A stretch of DNA of 64,000 nt from Alphaproteobacteria bacterium (GTDB taxonomy: Bacteria; Pseudomonadota; Alphaproteobacteria; Rhodobacterales; Rhodobacteraceae): the NCBI GenBank assembly GCA_030426685.1, contig JAUHYC010000006.1:1-64000 (forward strand). Direction: 5' to 3'. Each line of letters begins with the position of its first letter. The stretch's first letter is position 1. A program made the translations under genes and the position numbers. The notes under the pieces are model-generated. The model was given only the letters and a program-made list of their open reading frames with translations. It searched no databases and was not told the DNA's origin. Positions 48,149 to 60,152 of the stretch are shown here, piece by piece.

Positions 48149-49063
48149 ATGCAGGCTCCCGACGAATTCAACCCGACACCCGGGCGGGTTTACAGGCTCG
48201 CCCCCGGCCTCAGACGCATACTGGCACCCAATCCTTCGCCCATGACTTATCGCGGCACAAACACCTATCTATTGGGCGAGACAGATATCGCCGTGATCGA
48301 TCCGGGCCCGCTGAGCGACGCTCATCTGCACGCCATTCTTGACGCACTGGAACCCGGCCAGCGCATCAGCCACATCTTCGTCACCCACACCCATCTGGAC
48401 CATTCGCCACTGGCAGCACCGCTTTCCACCCGCACCGGCGCAACCATACTTGCTTTTGGAGGCCCGCAAGCCGGACGCAGCGCTGTCATGACGAAACTGG
48501 CCCGGCACGGCCTCGCTGGCGGCGGCGAGGGGATCGATTCCGATTTCCGCCCCGATATTGAGCTCGAAGATGGTGAATCGGTCGCCGCCGAAGACTGGCA
48601 GCTTGAGGTCATCCACACGCCCGGCCATCTTGGAAACCATGTCGCCTTAGCCTGGAACGATATCTGTTTCACAGCTGACCATGTTATGGGGTGGGCCAGT
48701 TCGCTGGTATCTCCGCCGGACGGAGACCTGACCGATTTCATGGCCGCCTGTCGGCGCCTGCGCGCACGCGACTGGTCGGTTTTTCATCCCGGCCACGGCG
48801 CGCCCATCAACGCCCCCCGAGCACGGTTGGACTGGCTGATCCAGCATCGATTGGACCGCGAAGCACAGATTCTCGAGGTCTTGGCGCAGGCACCGGCGAC
48901 AGCACAACAGCTTGCGCAACGAATCTATACGGAAACACCCAAAGCGCTGCTGCCTGCTGCCGAGCGCAATGTGTTTGCCCATCTGGTCGATCTAACAGGC
49001 CGGTCCCGCGTCTCACCCGATGGGGAATTGTCCGCTACCGCCTGTTTTCGGCGCATCGACTGA
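48149..49063 (+). CDS. Metallo-beta-lactamase-fold hydrolase (LACTB2/glyoxalase II-like)
   Basis: A 304-residue MBL-fold enzyme. The metal motif is THTHLDHSPL (HxHxDH, about residues 75-84), with further ligands in HTPGHLGNH and the aspartate in CFTADHVMGW. A C-terminal winged-helix-like region (about 225-295) is typical of the LACTB2-like family. The reaction could be thioesterase or nuclease; sequence does not decide. Divergent from the histidine kinase gene across 44 bases. Confidence 0.85.
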   Translation: MQAPDEFNPTPGRVYRLAPGLRRILAPNPSPMTYRGTNTYLLGETDIAVIDPGPLSDAHLHAILDALEPGQRISHIFVTHTHLDHSPLAAPLSTRTGATILAFGGPQAGRSAVMTKLARHGLAGGGEGIDSDFRPDIELEDGESVAAEDWQLEVIHTPGHLGNHVALAWNDICFTADHVMGWASSLVSPPDGDLTDFMAACRRLRARDWSVFHPGHGAPINAPRARLDWLIQHRLDREAQILEVLAQAPATAQQLAQRIYTETPKALLPAAERNVFAHLVDLTGRSRVSPDGELSATACFRRID

Positions 49064-49138
49064 ACCGGGAAAATTTTTGCCCGACCATGCGCTTCACCTC
49101 TGGACGGCGAAAAACCGGATTGTTATACGCGCCTCAGT

Positions 49139-49213
49139 TCCGGCGTAGCTCAGCGGTAGAGCAGTTGACTGTTAATCAATTGGTCGTAGGTTCGATCCCT
49201 ACCGCCGGAGCCA
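49139..49213 (+). tRNA. tRNA-Asn (anticodon GTT), copy 1
   Basis: A 75-nt tRNA with encoded CCA. The acceptor is TCCGGCG/CGCCGGA, the anticodon loop CTGTTAA (GTT) is closed by GTTGA/TCAAT, and the T loop is TTCGATC. It is identical to the copy 194 bases downstream. Confidence 0.95.
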
Positions 49214-49238
49214 AGATCCCCAAAAAACCAGCCCGTTT

Positions 49239-49267
49239 CTCACCCGTTCAACAAGGGCGAGTTTTTT
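49239..49267 (+). terminator. Terminator after tRNA-Asn copy 1
   Basis: The imperfect stem CTCACCC/GGGCGAG (one A-C mismatch) is followed at once by TTTTTT. It lies 26 bases after the first tRNA-Asn, so each tRNA copy probably forms its own transcription unit. Confidence 0.75.
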
Positions 49268-49332
49268 CGTCGAAAAAACTCCACCACCCCTCTGGACGTC
49301 GCAGAGTCAGGTTGCTATACGGCGCGAACCGT

Positions 49333-49407
49333 TCCGGCGTAGCTCAGCGGTAGAGCAGTTGACTGTTAATCAATTGGTCGTAGGTTCGATCCCTACCGCC
49401 GGAGCCA
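49333..49407 (+). tRNA. tRNA-Asn (anticodon GTT), copy 2
   Basis: A 75-nt tRNA identical in sequence to copy 1, with encoded CCA and anticodon GTT. It converges on the acyl-CoA ligase gene with 19 bases between. Confidence 0.95.
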
Positions 49408-49426
49408 AAATCCTCTGAATTGGCAC

Positions 49427-51046
49427 TCAATCCAACAGGATGTTGCTGAAATCTGCACGCAGGTTGCGCTTCAGCACCTTACCTGTCGCATTCAGCGGTA
49501 ACGCATCTACAAAAACCACTCTGTCGGGTACCTGCCACTTCGCGATCTTCCCCTCGAAGAACGCCAGCAAGTCCTGCTCGCTCGGGTCTTCTCCGTCCGC
49601 TTTCACAGCCACCAGCAATGGGCGTTCGTCCCATTTGGGGTGTGGCACACCTACCACGGCGGCGGTTGTCAGCTGCGGATGAGCAACCGCGATATTCTCC
49701 AGCTCGACCGAACTGATCCACTCACCACCTGATTTGATGATGTCCTTCGAGCGATCCCGGATCGTCATGTATCCGTCCGGGTCCAGCGTGGCCACATCAC
49801 CGGTCGCAAACCAGCCATCCCGCAACAGATTCCGATCCTGCATGTGGAAATAGCTGTCCAGCACCCAATGGCCGCGCACCATCAGATCCCCTTGTGTCTC
49901 GCCGTCATGAGGCAGATCGTTGCCATCATCGTCCACGATCTTCAGTTCGACCCCAAAGGGCGGGCGCCCCTGATTCTCACGCAATTTGTGCTGGGCGTCG
50001 ATCGGCAGATCCCTGTGCTTGGCCATGGGGTTATTCGCGGTGCCCAGCGGGCTCATCTCGCTCATTCCCCAGGCGTGGATGGTGTCGACGCCATATGTTT
50101 CGCGGAAAGTTTCGATCATCGACGGCGGGCAAGCCGCGCCTCCGATGACCGTTCGTTTGAGACTTTCCAGTTTGGTTCCACAATCGGCGGCATGGGTCAG
50201 AAGCCCCTGCCAGATTGTCGGGACGCCCATGGCAAGTGTTACCCCGTAGGTGTCGATCAGTTTGACAAGTGCTTCACCATGCAGATCAGGCCCCGGCATA
50301 ACCATCCGCGACCCCGACATGGCGCAGGCGTATGGTGAGCCCCAGGCGTTGACATGGAACATCGGCACGACCGGCATCACCACGTCCATGGCGGAATAGC
50401 CGATGACATCGCAGGTATTTGACGCAAAGCTATGCAGAACCGTAGAGCGATGTGAATACAGGACGCCTTTTGGATGACCCGTCGTGCCCGAGGTATAGCA
50501 GAGGCTGGATGCCGTATTCTCGTCAAAGCTGGGCCAGACGAAATTCTCATCACCGGTTTCGATCAACTCATCATAAAACATCAAGCCCGGCACCTGAGAC
50601 ATCGCGGCTTCATCCCGTGCGCCCATCAGTACGAAGTGCCGAACTTCGGGCAGATTCTCGTGCAGTGCTGCCACCAACGGCAGGAAAGTGGCGTCAAAGA
50701 ACAGAACCCGGTCTTCTGCATGGTTGATAATATAGGTCAGTTGTTCCGGGAACAGACGCGGGTTGATCGTATGGCAAACATACCCGGCCCCCGACACGGC
50801 ATAGTAGATCTCAAGATGGCGGCGGTTGTTCCAGGCCAGCGTGCCCACACGATCCTGCGGTTCAAGCCCGAGTTTGCCAAGTGCCGAGGCCATCCGCCGG
50901 GCGTTCCGGGCGATGCCGGCCCAATTGGTCTCGGTCACGGTTCCGTCGGTTTCGACCGAGATGATCTCGGTCCCGCCGTGATAGCGTTCGGCATGGTCGA
51001 TCAGCGACGAAATCAGCAGAGGCTGCGTCATCATCTGTCCCAGCAT
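49427..51046 (-). CDS. dmdB: Probable 3-methylmercaptopropionyl-CoA ligase (DmdB-like AMP-forming ligase)
   Basis: A 539-residue acyl-adenylate-forming enzyme. The P-loop-like motif is [18 protein letters not shown] (about residues 184-201). [13 protein letters not shown] is the A5 motif, [18 protein letters not shown] the A7 motif, and [15 protein letters not shown] carries the catalytic lysine. The overall sequence and length match roseobacter DmdB, which activates methylmercaptopropionate from DMSP demethylation. That recognition is from memory, and a generic medium-chain fatty acyl-CoA ligase is the alternative. GGGAGG lies 7 bases before the ATG at 51046, which selects it over the ATG at 51052. 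No dmdA, dmdC or dmdD is in the window. Confidence 0.68.
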   Translation of the reverse strand: MLGQMMTQPLLISSLIDHAERYHGGTEIISVETDGTVTETNWAGIARNARRMASALGKLGLEPQDRVGTLAWNNRRHLEIYYAVSGAGYVCHTINPRLFPEQLTYIINHAEDRVLFFDATFLPLVAALHENLPEVRHFVLMGARDEAAMSQVPGLMFYDELIETGDENFVWPSFDENTASSLCYTSGTTGHPKGVLYSHRSTVLHSFASNTCDVIGYSAMDVVMPVVPMFHVNAWGSPYACAMSGSRMVMPGPDLHGEALVKLIDTYGVTLAMGVPTIWQGLLTHAADCGTKLESLKRTVIGGAACPPSMIETFRETYGVDTIHAWGMSEMSPLGTANNPMAKHRDLPIDAQHKLRENQGRPPFGVELKIVDDDGNDLPHDGETQGDLMVRGHWVLDSYFHMQDRNLLRDGWFATGDVATLDPDGYMTIRDRSKDIIKSGGEWISSVELENIAVAHPQLTTAAVVGVPHPKWDERPLLVAVKADGEDPSEQDLLAFFEGKIAKWQVPDRVVFVDALPLNATGKVLKRNLRADFSNILLD

Positions 51047-51160
51047 GGACATTCCTCCCTTTGTCGGCGCTTTGTCACCCTGGCCGCGCCCTTGTAGCTT
51101 GGCTACGACCCTGCCAATGTTTCAATTGTCTGACAATAAAAGAATGCAGCAGGACTCGCG

Positions 51161-52771
51161 TCAGTCGCGATGCCGAATGGCGTACTCGACCAACGCTGCG
51201 GTCGAGCCGTCTTTACCTTCGGTACCGACATCGCCGTCCACAACCGGACCCAGAGAGGTCGCCAGTTCCTTGCCCAGTTCAACCCCCCACTGATCGAAGG
51301 AGTTGATGCCCAGCAGCACACCTTCGACAAACACGCGATGTTCATATAGCGCGATGATCTGGCCCAGCAAAAAGGGCGTCAGTTGCGGATAGATCAGCGT
51401 TGTCGAGGGACGGTTGCCAGAAAAGACCCGGTGTCGGGCCTGCCGCTCCAGTTCCTCTCTGGTCAAGCCTTTATCGGCCATCAGCGCGCGTGCTTCGTCC
51501 AGTGAACGGCCTCGCATCAAGGCCTCTGACTGAGCCAGACAATTTGCCAACAGCAGTCGGTGATGATGCGCCAGTTCGGGCTCATGCCCTTCGGCAGCCA
51601 CCATAAACTCGCAGGGGATCACATCGGTGCCCTGATGAATCAGTTGGTAAAATGCGTGCTGGCCGTTGGTACCGGGTTCGCCCCAAACCACCGGGCCCGA
51701 TGGCATGGTCAGGGCACTACCATCCATCGCAACGGATTTGCCGTTCGATTCCATCTCAAGCTGCTGGAAATAGGCCGGAAGGCGCAGTAGGCGCTGATCA
51801 TAGGGCAGCACGGCTCGGCTAGCGTGCCCCAAAACCTGACGATGCCAGATACCAACAAGGGCCAGCATGACCGGCATGTTCTCGGCCCAGTCGGCAGATC
51901 GGAAATGCAGGTCCATTGCCTGCCCGCCTCTCAGAAATGCATCGAACGCATTTGACCCGACTGCGATCATCACCGGCAGCCCGACCGGCCCCCAGACCGA
52001 ATAGCGTCCGCCCACCCAATCGGCGAAACCGAAAACCCGCGCCTCGGGGATACCAAACGCAGCGGTCTTGTCGACGGCGCTTGAGACGGCTGCAAATTGC
52101 CGGGCTGGGTCACCGCCACCATCCTGCATCCACGCCCTTGCGGTGCGCGCGTTGGTCATGGTCTCGACGGTAGTAAAGGTCTTCGACGCCACGATGACAA
52201 GCGTGCGCGTCGGATCCAGCTGACGCAGAGTATCCGCGATATGCGCGCCGTCTACGTTCGAGACATAGTGCAGCCGGGGGCCATCGTGATAAGGCGAAAG
52301 CGCAAGCGTTGCCATGACCGGCCCCAGATCCGAGCCGCCTATGCCGATATTGACCACATCAGTGAAGCTGCCCCCTGCCCCCTTGATCGCACCGCCACGC
52401 ACTTCCTCGGCAAACACGCGCATACGCTGCAAGGTTGCAAGCACGTCGGGCATCACATCCTGCCCGTCGACCTCGACCGGTCCGCCGTCGAGATTTCGCA
52501 GGGCTGTATGCAGCACCGCGCGATCTTCAGTCTCGTTGATCCGTTCCCCGGCAAACATCGCGGCGCGACGCTCTGCCAGCCCGGCCTGATCGCAAAGGTC
52601 GATCAAGCCAGCCTGAATTTCCGCATCAATCTGCGTTTTTGAATAATCAAACAGCAGATCTCCTGTCGAGGCCGAAAAGGTCTGCGCCCGGTCTTGATCC
52701 GAATTGAAAAGCTCCGCGATACGGCGATCCGATGCCGCTGCGGCCAATGATTTGAGGTTGTCCAGTTGCAC
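51161..52771 (-). CDS. pgi: Glucose-6-phosphate isomerase
   Basis: A 536-residue isomerase of glucose-6-phosphate and fructose-6-phosphate. [31 protein letters not shown], the signature [15 protein letters not shown] and the C-terminal [12 protein letters not shown] are canonical; [18 protein letters not shown] holds the base. The GTG at 52771 has GGAG at a good distance and starts just after the pgl stop; a TTG at 52789 is possible. Last gene of zwf-pgl-pgi. Confidence 0.94.
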   Translation of the reverse strand: MQLDNLKSLAAAASDRRIAELFNSDQDRAQTFSASTGDLLFDYSKTQIDAEIQAGLIDLCDQAGLAERRAAMFAGERINETEDRAVLHTALRNLDGGPVEVDGQDVMPDVLATLQRMRVFAEEVRGGAIKGAGGSFTDVVNIGIGGSDLGPVMATLALSPYHDGPRLHYVSNVDGAHIADTLRQLDPTRTLVIVASKTFTTVETMTNARTARAWMQDGGGDPARQFAAVSSAVDKTAAFGIPEARVFGFADWVGGRYSVWGPVGLPVMIAVGSNAFDAFLRGGQAMDLHFRSADWAENMPVMLALVGIWHRQVLGHASRAVLPYDQRLLRLPAYFQQLEMESNGKSVAMDGSALTMPSGPVVWGEPGTNGQHAFYQLIHQGTDVIPCEFMVAAEGHEPELAHHHRLLLANCLAQSEALMRGRSLDEARALMADKGLTREELERQARHRVFSGNRPSTTLIYPQLTPFLLGQIIALYEHRVFVEGVLLGINSFDQWGVELGKELATSLGPVVDGDVGTEGKDGSTAALVEYAIRHRD

Positions 52772-52776
52772 CGCGT

Positions 52777-53448
52777 CTACTCCGCCCAATGGATTGTCAT
52801 GCCGCTCAACACGGCCCCTATCGGGGCCTCTTCGGGGGGCAAAGTCATCGCCCGTTCCAAAGCATCGCGTTTGGCCGCGCCAAAGATAATGAGATGTTTT
52901 GACAGCGCCCCATCCAGCACCGGTGCTGTCAGTGTGATCCGCGCCTCCGGCTGAACCTGCGTGCGAGCCACGGCAAGCGGGGGCGCGTGGCTGTCCAGCG
53001 CCGCCTCCAGGTTCTCCATCCCCGGGAACAGGGACGCGGTATGCATATCTTCGCCCATCCCCAGCACCAGCACCGAGAGCGGAAGAACCGGGGTAATCAG
53101 GCTTTCGATTTCGGGCAGCACATCTTCGGGCTCATGGCCTTCGACGAAGAGAGGCACATATTGCGCAGCCGAGGCACGGCTTGTCAGCAGGCGTTCGCGG
53201 ATCAAGCGTTCGTTCGAACGTTCATGATCGCCTGGTACACAGCGTTCATCCGTAGGCAGCACACGCACCCGATCCCATTCCAGATCGGCGGCGCAAAGCC
53301 CGTCAAAGACCGGCCCCGGCGTTGTACCACCCGGCACGGCAAGCGAGACCAGATCATGATGGAGCAAGGCAGCCTCAAGATCCCCCGCCAGATTGTTTGC
53401 GACATCGATGGCCAGCATGTCACGGTCGGCGTACTCTTTGATATTCAT
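52777..53448 (-). CDS. pgl: 6-phosphogluconolactonase
   Basis: A 223-residue DevB-type lactonase that hydrolyses 6-phosphogluconolactone, the zwf product. [17 protein letters not shown] and [19 protein letters not shown] are the sugar-phosphate binding regions, given here in part, and [16 protein letters not shown] holds the catalytic histidine. The ATG at 53448 overlaps the zwf stop by 4 bases, with AAGGA inside zwf. Confidence 0.94.
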   Translation of the reverse strand: MNIKEYADRDMLAIDVANNLAGDLEAALLHHDLVSLAVPGGTTPGPVFDGLCAADLEWDRVRVLPTDERCVPGDHERSNERLIRERLLTSRASAAQYVPLFVEGHEPEDVLPEIESLITPVLPLSVLVLGMGEDMHTASLFPGMENLEAALDSHAPPLAVARTQVQPEARITLTAPVLDGALSKHLIIFGAAKRDALERAMTLPPEEAPIGAVLSGMTIHWAE

Positions 53449-54899
53449 GGGTTGATTCCTTGCCATTGGCGACCATCGCGTTTCATCAGCAGTTCGGCGT
53501 CGCCCGGGCCTGTGCTGCCACTTTCATAAGGTTTGGGCACATCGCCCCGGGCCTGCCAACCGGCGATGATCGGGTCGGTCCAGGCCCAGGCGGCCTCGAC
53601 CTCATCCCCACGCATAAACAGGGTCTGATTGCCGCGGATGACATCCATAACCAGCCGCTCATAAGCATCGGGCGGGTCGTGGCTTTCCGGCCCCAAAGCC
53701 TCGGCAAAACTCATGTCGAGCGGTACGTCGACCAGACGCATTCCGCCCTGACCCGGCTCTTTGATCGTAACCTTCAAGGTGATGCCCTCATTCGGTTGCA
53801 ACCGGATCGACAAGGCATTGGCATGACGCCCGGCCTCTTCGCCGAATATCGAATGCGGTGCATCCTTGAACATCACGTTGATGACCGACGACCGCGCCAC
53901 CAGCTCCTTGCCCGTGCGCAGATAGAACGGAGTACCCGCCCACCGCCAGTTGCTGACATGCGCGCGCAGCGCCACGTAGCTTTCTGTCGTGGACTTGGGA
54001 TTGCCAACCGCGTCACGATAGCCTCTGCCATCCGCCCCACCCGTGAACTGACCACGGACGATGTGATGTGGCTCAACCGGGTCCAGCGCGCGGATCACCT
54101 TGAGTTTTTCATCCCGCACCGCGTCGGGGTCGAATTTCGCCGGTGGCTCCATCGCGATGAGGCACAATAGCTGCATCAGGTGGTTTTGCATCATGTCGCG
54201 CATGGCGCCCGCGCGCTCATAATATTCTTCGCGTCCATCGATGCCTACGGTTTCGGCAACCGTGATCTGGATGTGATCGACATACTGGCTGTTCCACAAT
54301 GGCTCAAACAGCATATTGCCAAAGCGCACAGCCATGAGGTTCTGAACCGTCTCTTTGCCCAGATAGTGATCAATTCGATAAATCTGGCTTTCATCGAAAT
54401 GTGCAGCCAGCGTCGCATTCAGCGCGCGGGCACTGTCCAGATCGTGACCAAATGGCTTTTCGACCACGATCCGTGTCTTATCCGTCGCCAGATCATGCGC
54501 CTTGATCTGCTCGGCCAACGGGCCGAACAACCTCGGCCCCACCGAGAAGTAAAACGCACGGACCCGGTCCTCGTGCAACTGACCCGCTAGCTCCGCCCAG
54601 CCCTCATCCGACAAAGCATCCAATGACACGTATCCGACGCGTTTCATGAAACCATGCAAGGCCTCCGTATCGCTGGCCTGGTTGGGTACGTGACGGTGAA
54701 GCGATTCCTGAACCATCGCCTGAAACGCGTCTGCGCTCATCTCAGTGCGTGCAGCACCGATGATACGGGTGTCCTGTGGCCACTGACCGGCACAGTAGCG
54801 TCGAAACAGCGCCGGAACGATCTTGCGCTGTGCCAGATCGCCGGTTCCGCCAAATATGACCAGATCAAATGGGTCAACAGGTATGACACGAGAAACCAT
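53445..54899 (-). CDS. zwf: Glucose-6-phosphate 1-dehydrogenase
   Basis: A 484-residue NADP-dependent dehydrogenase. IFGGTGDLAQRK is the coenzyme loop at the N-terminus, and the active site is RIDHYLGKETVQN (about residues 174-186). EKPFGHDLDSA is also conserved. It heads the zwf-pgl-pgi operon, which feeds the oxidative pentose phosphate or Entner-Doudoroff route; edd and eda are not in the window. AAGGA precedes the ATG. Confidence 0.96.
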   Translation of the reverse strand: MVSRVIPVDPFDLVIFGGTGDLAQRKIVPALFRRYCAGQWPQDTRIIGAARTEMSADAFQAMVQESLHRHVPNQASDTEALHGFMKRVGYVSLDALSDEGWAELAGQLHEDRVRAFYFSVGPRLFGPLAEQIKAHDLATDKTRIVVEKPFGHDLDSARALNATLAAHFDESQIYRIDHYLGKETVQNLMAVRFGNMLFEPLWNSQYVDHIQITVAETVGIDGREEYYERAGAMRDMMQNHLMQLLCLIAMEPPAKFDPDAVRDEKLKVIRALDPVEPHHIVRGQFTGGADGRGYRDAVGNPKSTTESYVALRAHVSNWRWAGTPFYLRTGKELVARSSVINVMFKDAPHSIFGEEAGRHANALSIRLQPNEGITLKVTIKEPGQGGMRLVDVPLDMSFAEALGPESHDPPDAYERLVMDVIRGNQTLFMRGDEVEAAWAWTDPIIAGWQARGDVPKPYESGSTGPGDAELLMKRDGRQWQGINP

Positions 54900-55062
54900 G
54901 GATTTTCCTTACCTTGCCTCTTGGGCCATGTCCAATGTTAGCGCAATCATTCGGCAAGAAATTTCTGACATCAATTCTCTGTCAGCGAAAGGCCAGCCCA
55001 CTTAACTAAACCGGCTCAAACGGTTAAGTCTGATCGGCACGCGCACAGAACCGGATACCGGA

Positions 55063-56016
55063 ATGAAAGACAACGCCCCTCAGGCCGCCAACAACGGAAA
55101 GTTTCAGAACAGTTTGGTGACAGCGGACGGGCAGACCCGCGCATCCGTTGCACTGACGAATCCCCAGACCTTGTGGTTCAACACCGGCACGCTCTGCAAT
55201 ATTGAATGTGTTAACTGCTACATCGCAAGCAGCCCCACCAACGATGCTCTGGTTTACATCACTGCAGACGAAGTGCGCGATTATCTGGATCAGATCGAAA
55301 CCCGCCAGTGGCCGGTTCGCGAGATCGCCTTCACCGGGGGTGAGCCGTTCATGAACCCTCAGATGATCGACATGACCCGAGCGGCACTCGAACGCGGGTA
55401 TGAGGTGCTGATCCTGACCAACGCGATGGCCCCGATGATGCGCCGAAAGACGCGCGAAGGGCTGCTGGAATTACTGCGAGAACATGGTGACAAGCTGACC
55501 CTGCGGATCTCGGTCGATCACTATCGACCCGAACTTCATGACGAAGAGCGCGGCAAGGGCAGTTTCGCCAAGACACTGATCGGCATGGAATGGCTTCGCG
55601 ACAACGGGTTCAGGATGACGGTTGCCGGCCGCACCGTCTGGGGGAACATCGACGACCAAAGCCGCACGGGCTATGCGGCGTTCTTTGCCGAACATGGCTT
55701 TGACATAGATGCGCATGATCCGGGTCAGACCATTTTGTTCCCCGAAATGGACGAATCCGTCGAAGTGCCCGAAATCACAACCGCTTGCTGGGGTATTCTG
55801 AACAAATCCCCCGACGCGGTCATGTGCGCGAGTTCCCGTATGGTCGTCAAGCGGAAGGGCGCTGTTCGCCCTGCAGTTCTGGCCTGCACGCTGCTGCCCT
55901 ACTCGCCCGAGTTTGAATTGGGCGAGACTCTGGCCGAGGCCGAGGCTGATGTGTACCTGAACCACCCCCATTGCGCCAAGTTTTGCGTTCTGGGCGGGGC
56001 AAGCTGCTCTGCCTAA
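55063..56016 (+). CDS. Radical SAM protein of unknown function with cysteine-rich C-terminus
   Basis: A 317-residue radical SAM protein. The cluster motif is TLCNIECVNCYIASSP (CxxxCxxC, about residues 43-58), with FTGGEPFMNP as the SAM-binding glycine motif. Beyond the barrel several cysteines occur: TACWGIL, VMCASS, LACTLLPYSPEFELG and the terminal HPHCAKFCVLGGASCS. The last set could bind an auxiliary iron-sulfur cluster, as in SPASM/Twitch proteins, but the pattern is not a canonical SPASM. No precursor peptide gene is visible beside it. The substrate is unknown. It lies divergent from zwf and 103 bases before the GH19-like gene. Confidence 0.82.
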   Translation: MKDNAPQAANNGKFQNSLVTADGQTRASVALTNPQTLWFNTGTLCNIECVNCYIASSPTNDALVYITADEVRDYLDQIETRQWPVREIAFTGGEPFMNPQMIDMTRAALERGYEVLILTNAMAPMMRRKTREGLLELLREHGDKLTLRISVDHYRPELHDEERGKGSFAKTLIGMEWLRDNGFRMTVAGRTVWGNIDDQSRTGYAAFFAEHGFDIDAHDPGQTILFPEMDESVEVPEITTACWGILNKSPDAVMCASSRMVVKRKGAVRPAVLACTLLPYSPEFELGETLAEAEADVYLNHPHCAKFCVLGGASCSA

Positions 56017-56119
56017 CCTGCGTAAGCGCAATGTGAATTTCCTGCATTCTGTGCTAGGCTAATTCTTTGCGCTGAACCAATCGGAACGGCGCAGCCAGTG
56101 CCTTTTGGGGGGTATTTTC

Positions 56120-56836
56120 TTGGACCATTCCGTATTCTATAGCCGCATTCGTCATTCTCTGTTCGGAGGAAGCCTGAACCAGAGCGCCGTCGATAACATC
56201 AACATTGTACTGCAGTATTGGGACGACACGCATTCGGGAGAACCCGACAATCAACTGGCCTATATACTGGCCACAGTGCTCGCAGAGGTCGGGCGCAACA
56301 TGCGACCCGTGCGTGAAACCTTTGCAACATCCGATGGGCAGGCCCGCGCGCGACTTAGTCACAAAACCTATGCTCAATCCGTGCCACCGCATGGTCACGC
56401 CTATTATGGGCGCGGTTATGTTCAACTGACCTGGCTCAGGAACTACCAAAGGCAGGAAAACGTACTCAGCGAACCGCTTGTTCAGGAGCCCGATCTGGCA
56501 TTGCGCACCGACATTGCCATTCAAGTTCTTGTCGGAGGCATGATGGCGGGTGATTTCAATGCGCATGGACACGGATTGCCCCACTACGTCAACACGCAAG
56601 GTCAGGATTTTGTTGAAGCGCGGCGCACGGTCAATATTTTAGACCGCGCCCATGAAATTGCTGACTACGCGACCCGTTTCCTCAATGCCATCGAAGCCGC
56701 TCAGTTAGCCGAACGCATGATGCTCATCGCCGCGGCCGAGGATGATACCACCGAAGATGGTTCCGGCCAGTTGATGCTGCCGTCGTCCGAGCATCTGCAA
56801 GCTCAGCAGGCGCTTTGGGATGACCTTCGGGGCTAG
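56120..56836 (+). CDS. GH19-like (chitinase/endolysin-fold) hydrolase without signal peptide
   Basis: A 238-residue protein whose central part resembles family 19 chitinases and endolysins. LATVLAEVGRNMRPVRETF holds the likely catalytic glutamate (about residue 62), and AYYGRGYVQLTWLRNYQ is the hallmark second motif. There is no signal peptide or membrane segment. The C-terminal 60 residues are acidic and unrecognised. The start is taken at the TTG at 56120 because GGGGGG lies 7 bases before it; a TTG at 56105 would bury this site. The stop shares CTAG with the convergent usg gene. It could cleave peptidoglycan or be a phage remnant, but no other phage gene is near. Confidence 0.7.
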   Translation: MDHSVFYSRIRHSLFGGSLNQSAVDNINIVLQYWDDTHSGEPDNQLAYILATVLAEVGRNMRPVRETFATSDGQARARLSHKTYAQSVPPHGHAYYGRGYVQLTWLRNYQRQENVLSEPLVQEPDLALRTDIAIQVLVGGMMAGDFNAHGHGLPHYVNTQGQDFVEARRTVNILDRAHEIADYATRFLNAIEAAQLAERMMLIAAAEDDTTEDGSGQLMLPSSEHLQAQQALWDDLRG

Positions 56837-57102
56837 TTTACCCGAAACTCTCCCACCATGTTGCGCCATTCGCCTGGCGCGATCATTTTGCGGTGGGTGA
56901 ATTTCACCGAATGCAGCGGACCGTCGATCTCGCGCTGCCAGAACTCAATGAATTTGAACAGTCTCGGATGATCCGGCGCGAGATCGTATTCCTGCCAGAT
57001 GAATGTATTCAATACGTGAATATAATCGGGCATGTGATAGAAGAATTCCGCCGTCGTCAGCCCGTACCCCTTAAGCATTAACTCTGTTTCGTTTCGCTCC
57101 AT
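56833..57102 (-). CDS. usg: Usg family protein
   Basis: An 89-residue protein matching the Usg family, a small conserved alphaproteobacterial protein once named for its place upstream of trp genes. TELMLKGYGLTTAEFFYHMPD and LNTFIWQEYDLAPDHPRLFKF in part, and PLHSVKFTH with GEWRN, are the family pattern. Its biochemical function is unknown. GGAGG sits just before the ATG at 57102. Here it is not next to trp genes but between the GH19-like gene and gyrA. Confidence 0.85.
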   Translation of the reverse strand: MERNETELMLKGYGLTTAEFFYHMPDYIHVLNTFIWQEYDLAPDHPRLFKFIEFWQREIDGPLHSVKFTHRKMIAPGEWRNMVGEFRVN

Positions 57103-57295
57103 GCAGACCTCCAATCCAATTCAAGGTCTCTTCAGCATAACACGCGATCTGCCTAACACTTAGATAACAATATGTTACCACGGTGTTACCGGTGTTTTTC
57201 CCTTCCAAACAGGTTGCTTGCTTGCACCTTATATGCCGGGTCTGGTAAGGTGCATCCACAAGATATAGACCCAAAACAAGACACGGGCAGTTTAC

Positions 57296-60022
<2,727 letters not shown>

Positions 60023-60045
60023 ACCCAAGACGGTTTTGCACATCC

Positions 60046-60074
60046 CCCCCGCAGCATGAATCTGCGGGGGTTTT
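60046..60074 (+). terminator. Rho-independent terminator of gyrA
   Basis: The stem CCCCCGCAG pairs with CTGCGGGGG around a 7-base loop and is followed by TTTTG. It lies 24 bases after the gyrA stop. Confidence 0.9.
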
Positions 60075-60152
60075 GAATCCGCCCAATTCACGCATAATCG
60101 CGCTTCCCGTAAGTCATGCTATCCTTGAGGTATTTCAGATAGGAGTTGAGCG

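Larger units (their letters stand above)
49099..49407 (+). repeat. Tandem duplication carrying a tRNA-Asn gene and its upstream region
   Basis: Two copies of a unit of about 193 bases. Each has a TCTGGAC block (49099 and 49291), a TTGTTATAC or TTGCTATAC -10-like element, then an identical tRNA-Asn. The tRNA copies are offset by 194 bases and the upstream blocks by 192, so small indels separate the arms. Confidence 0.75.
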
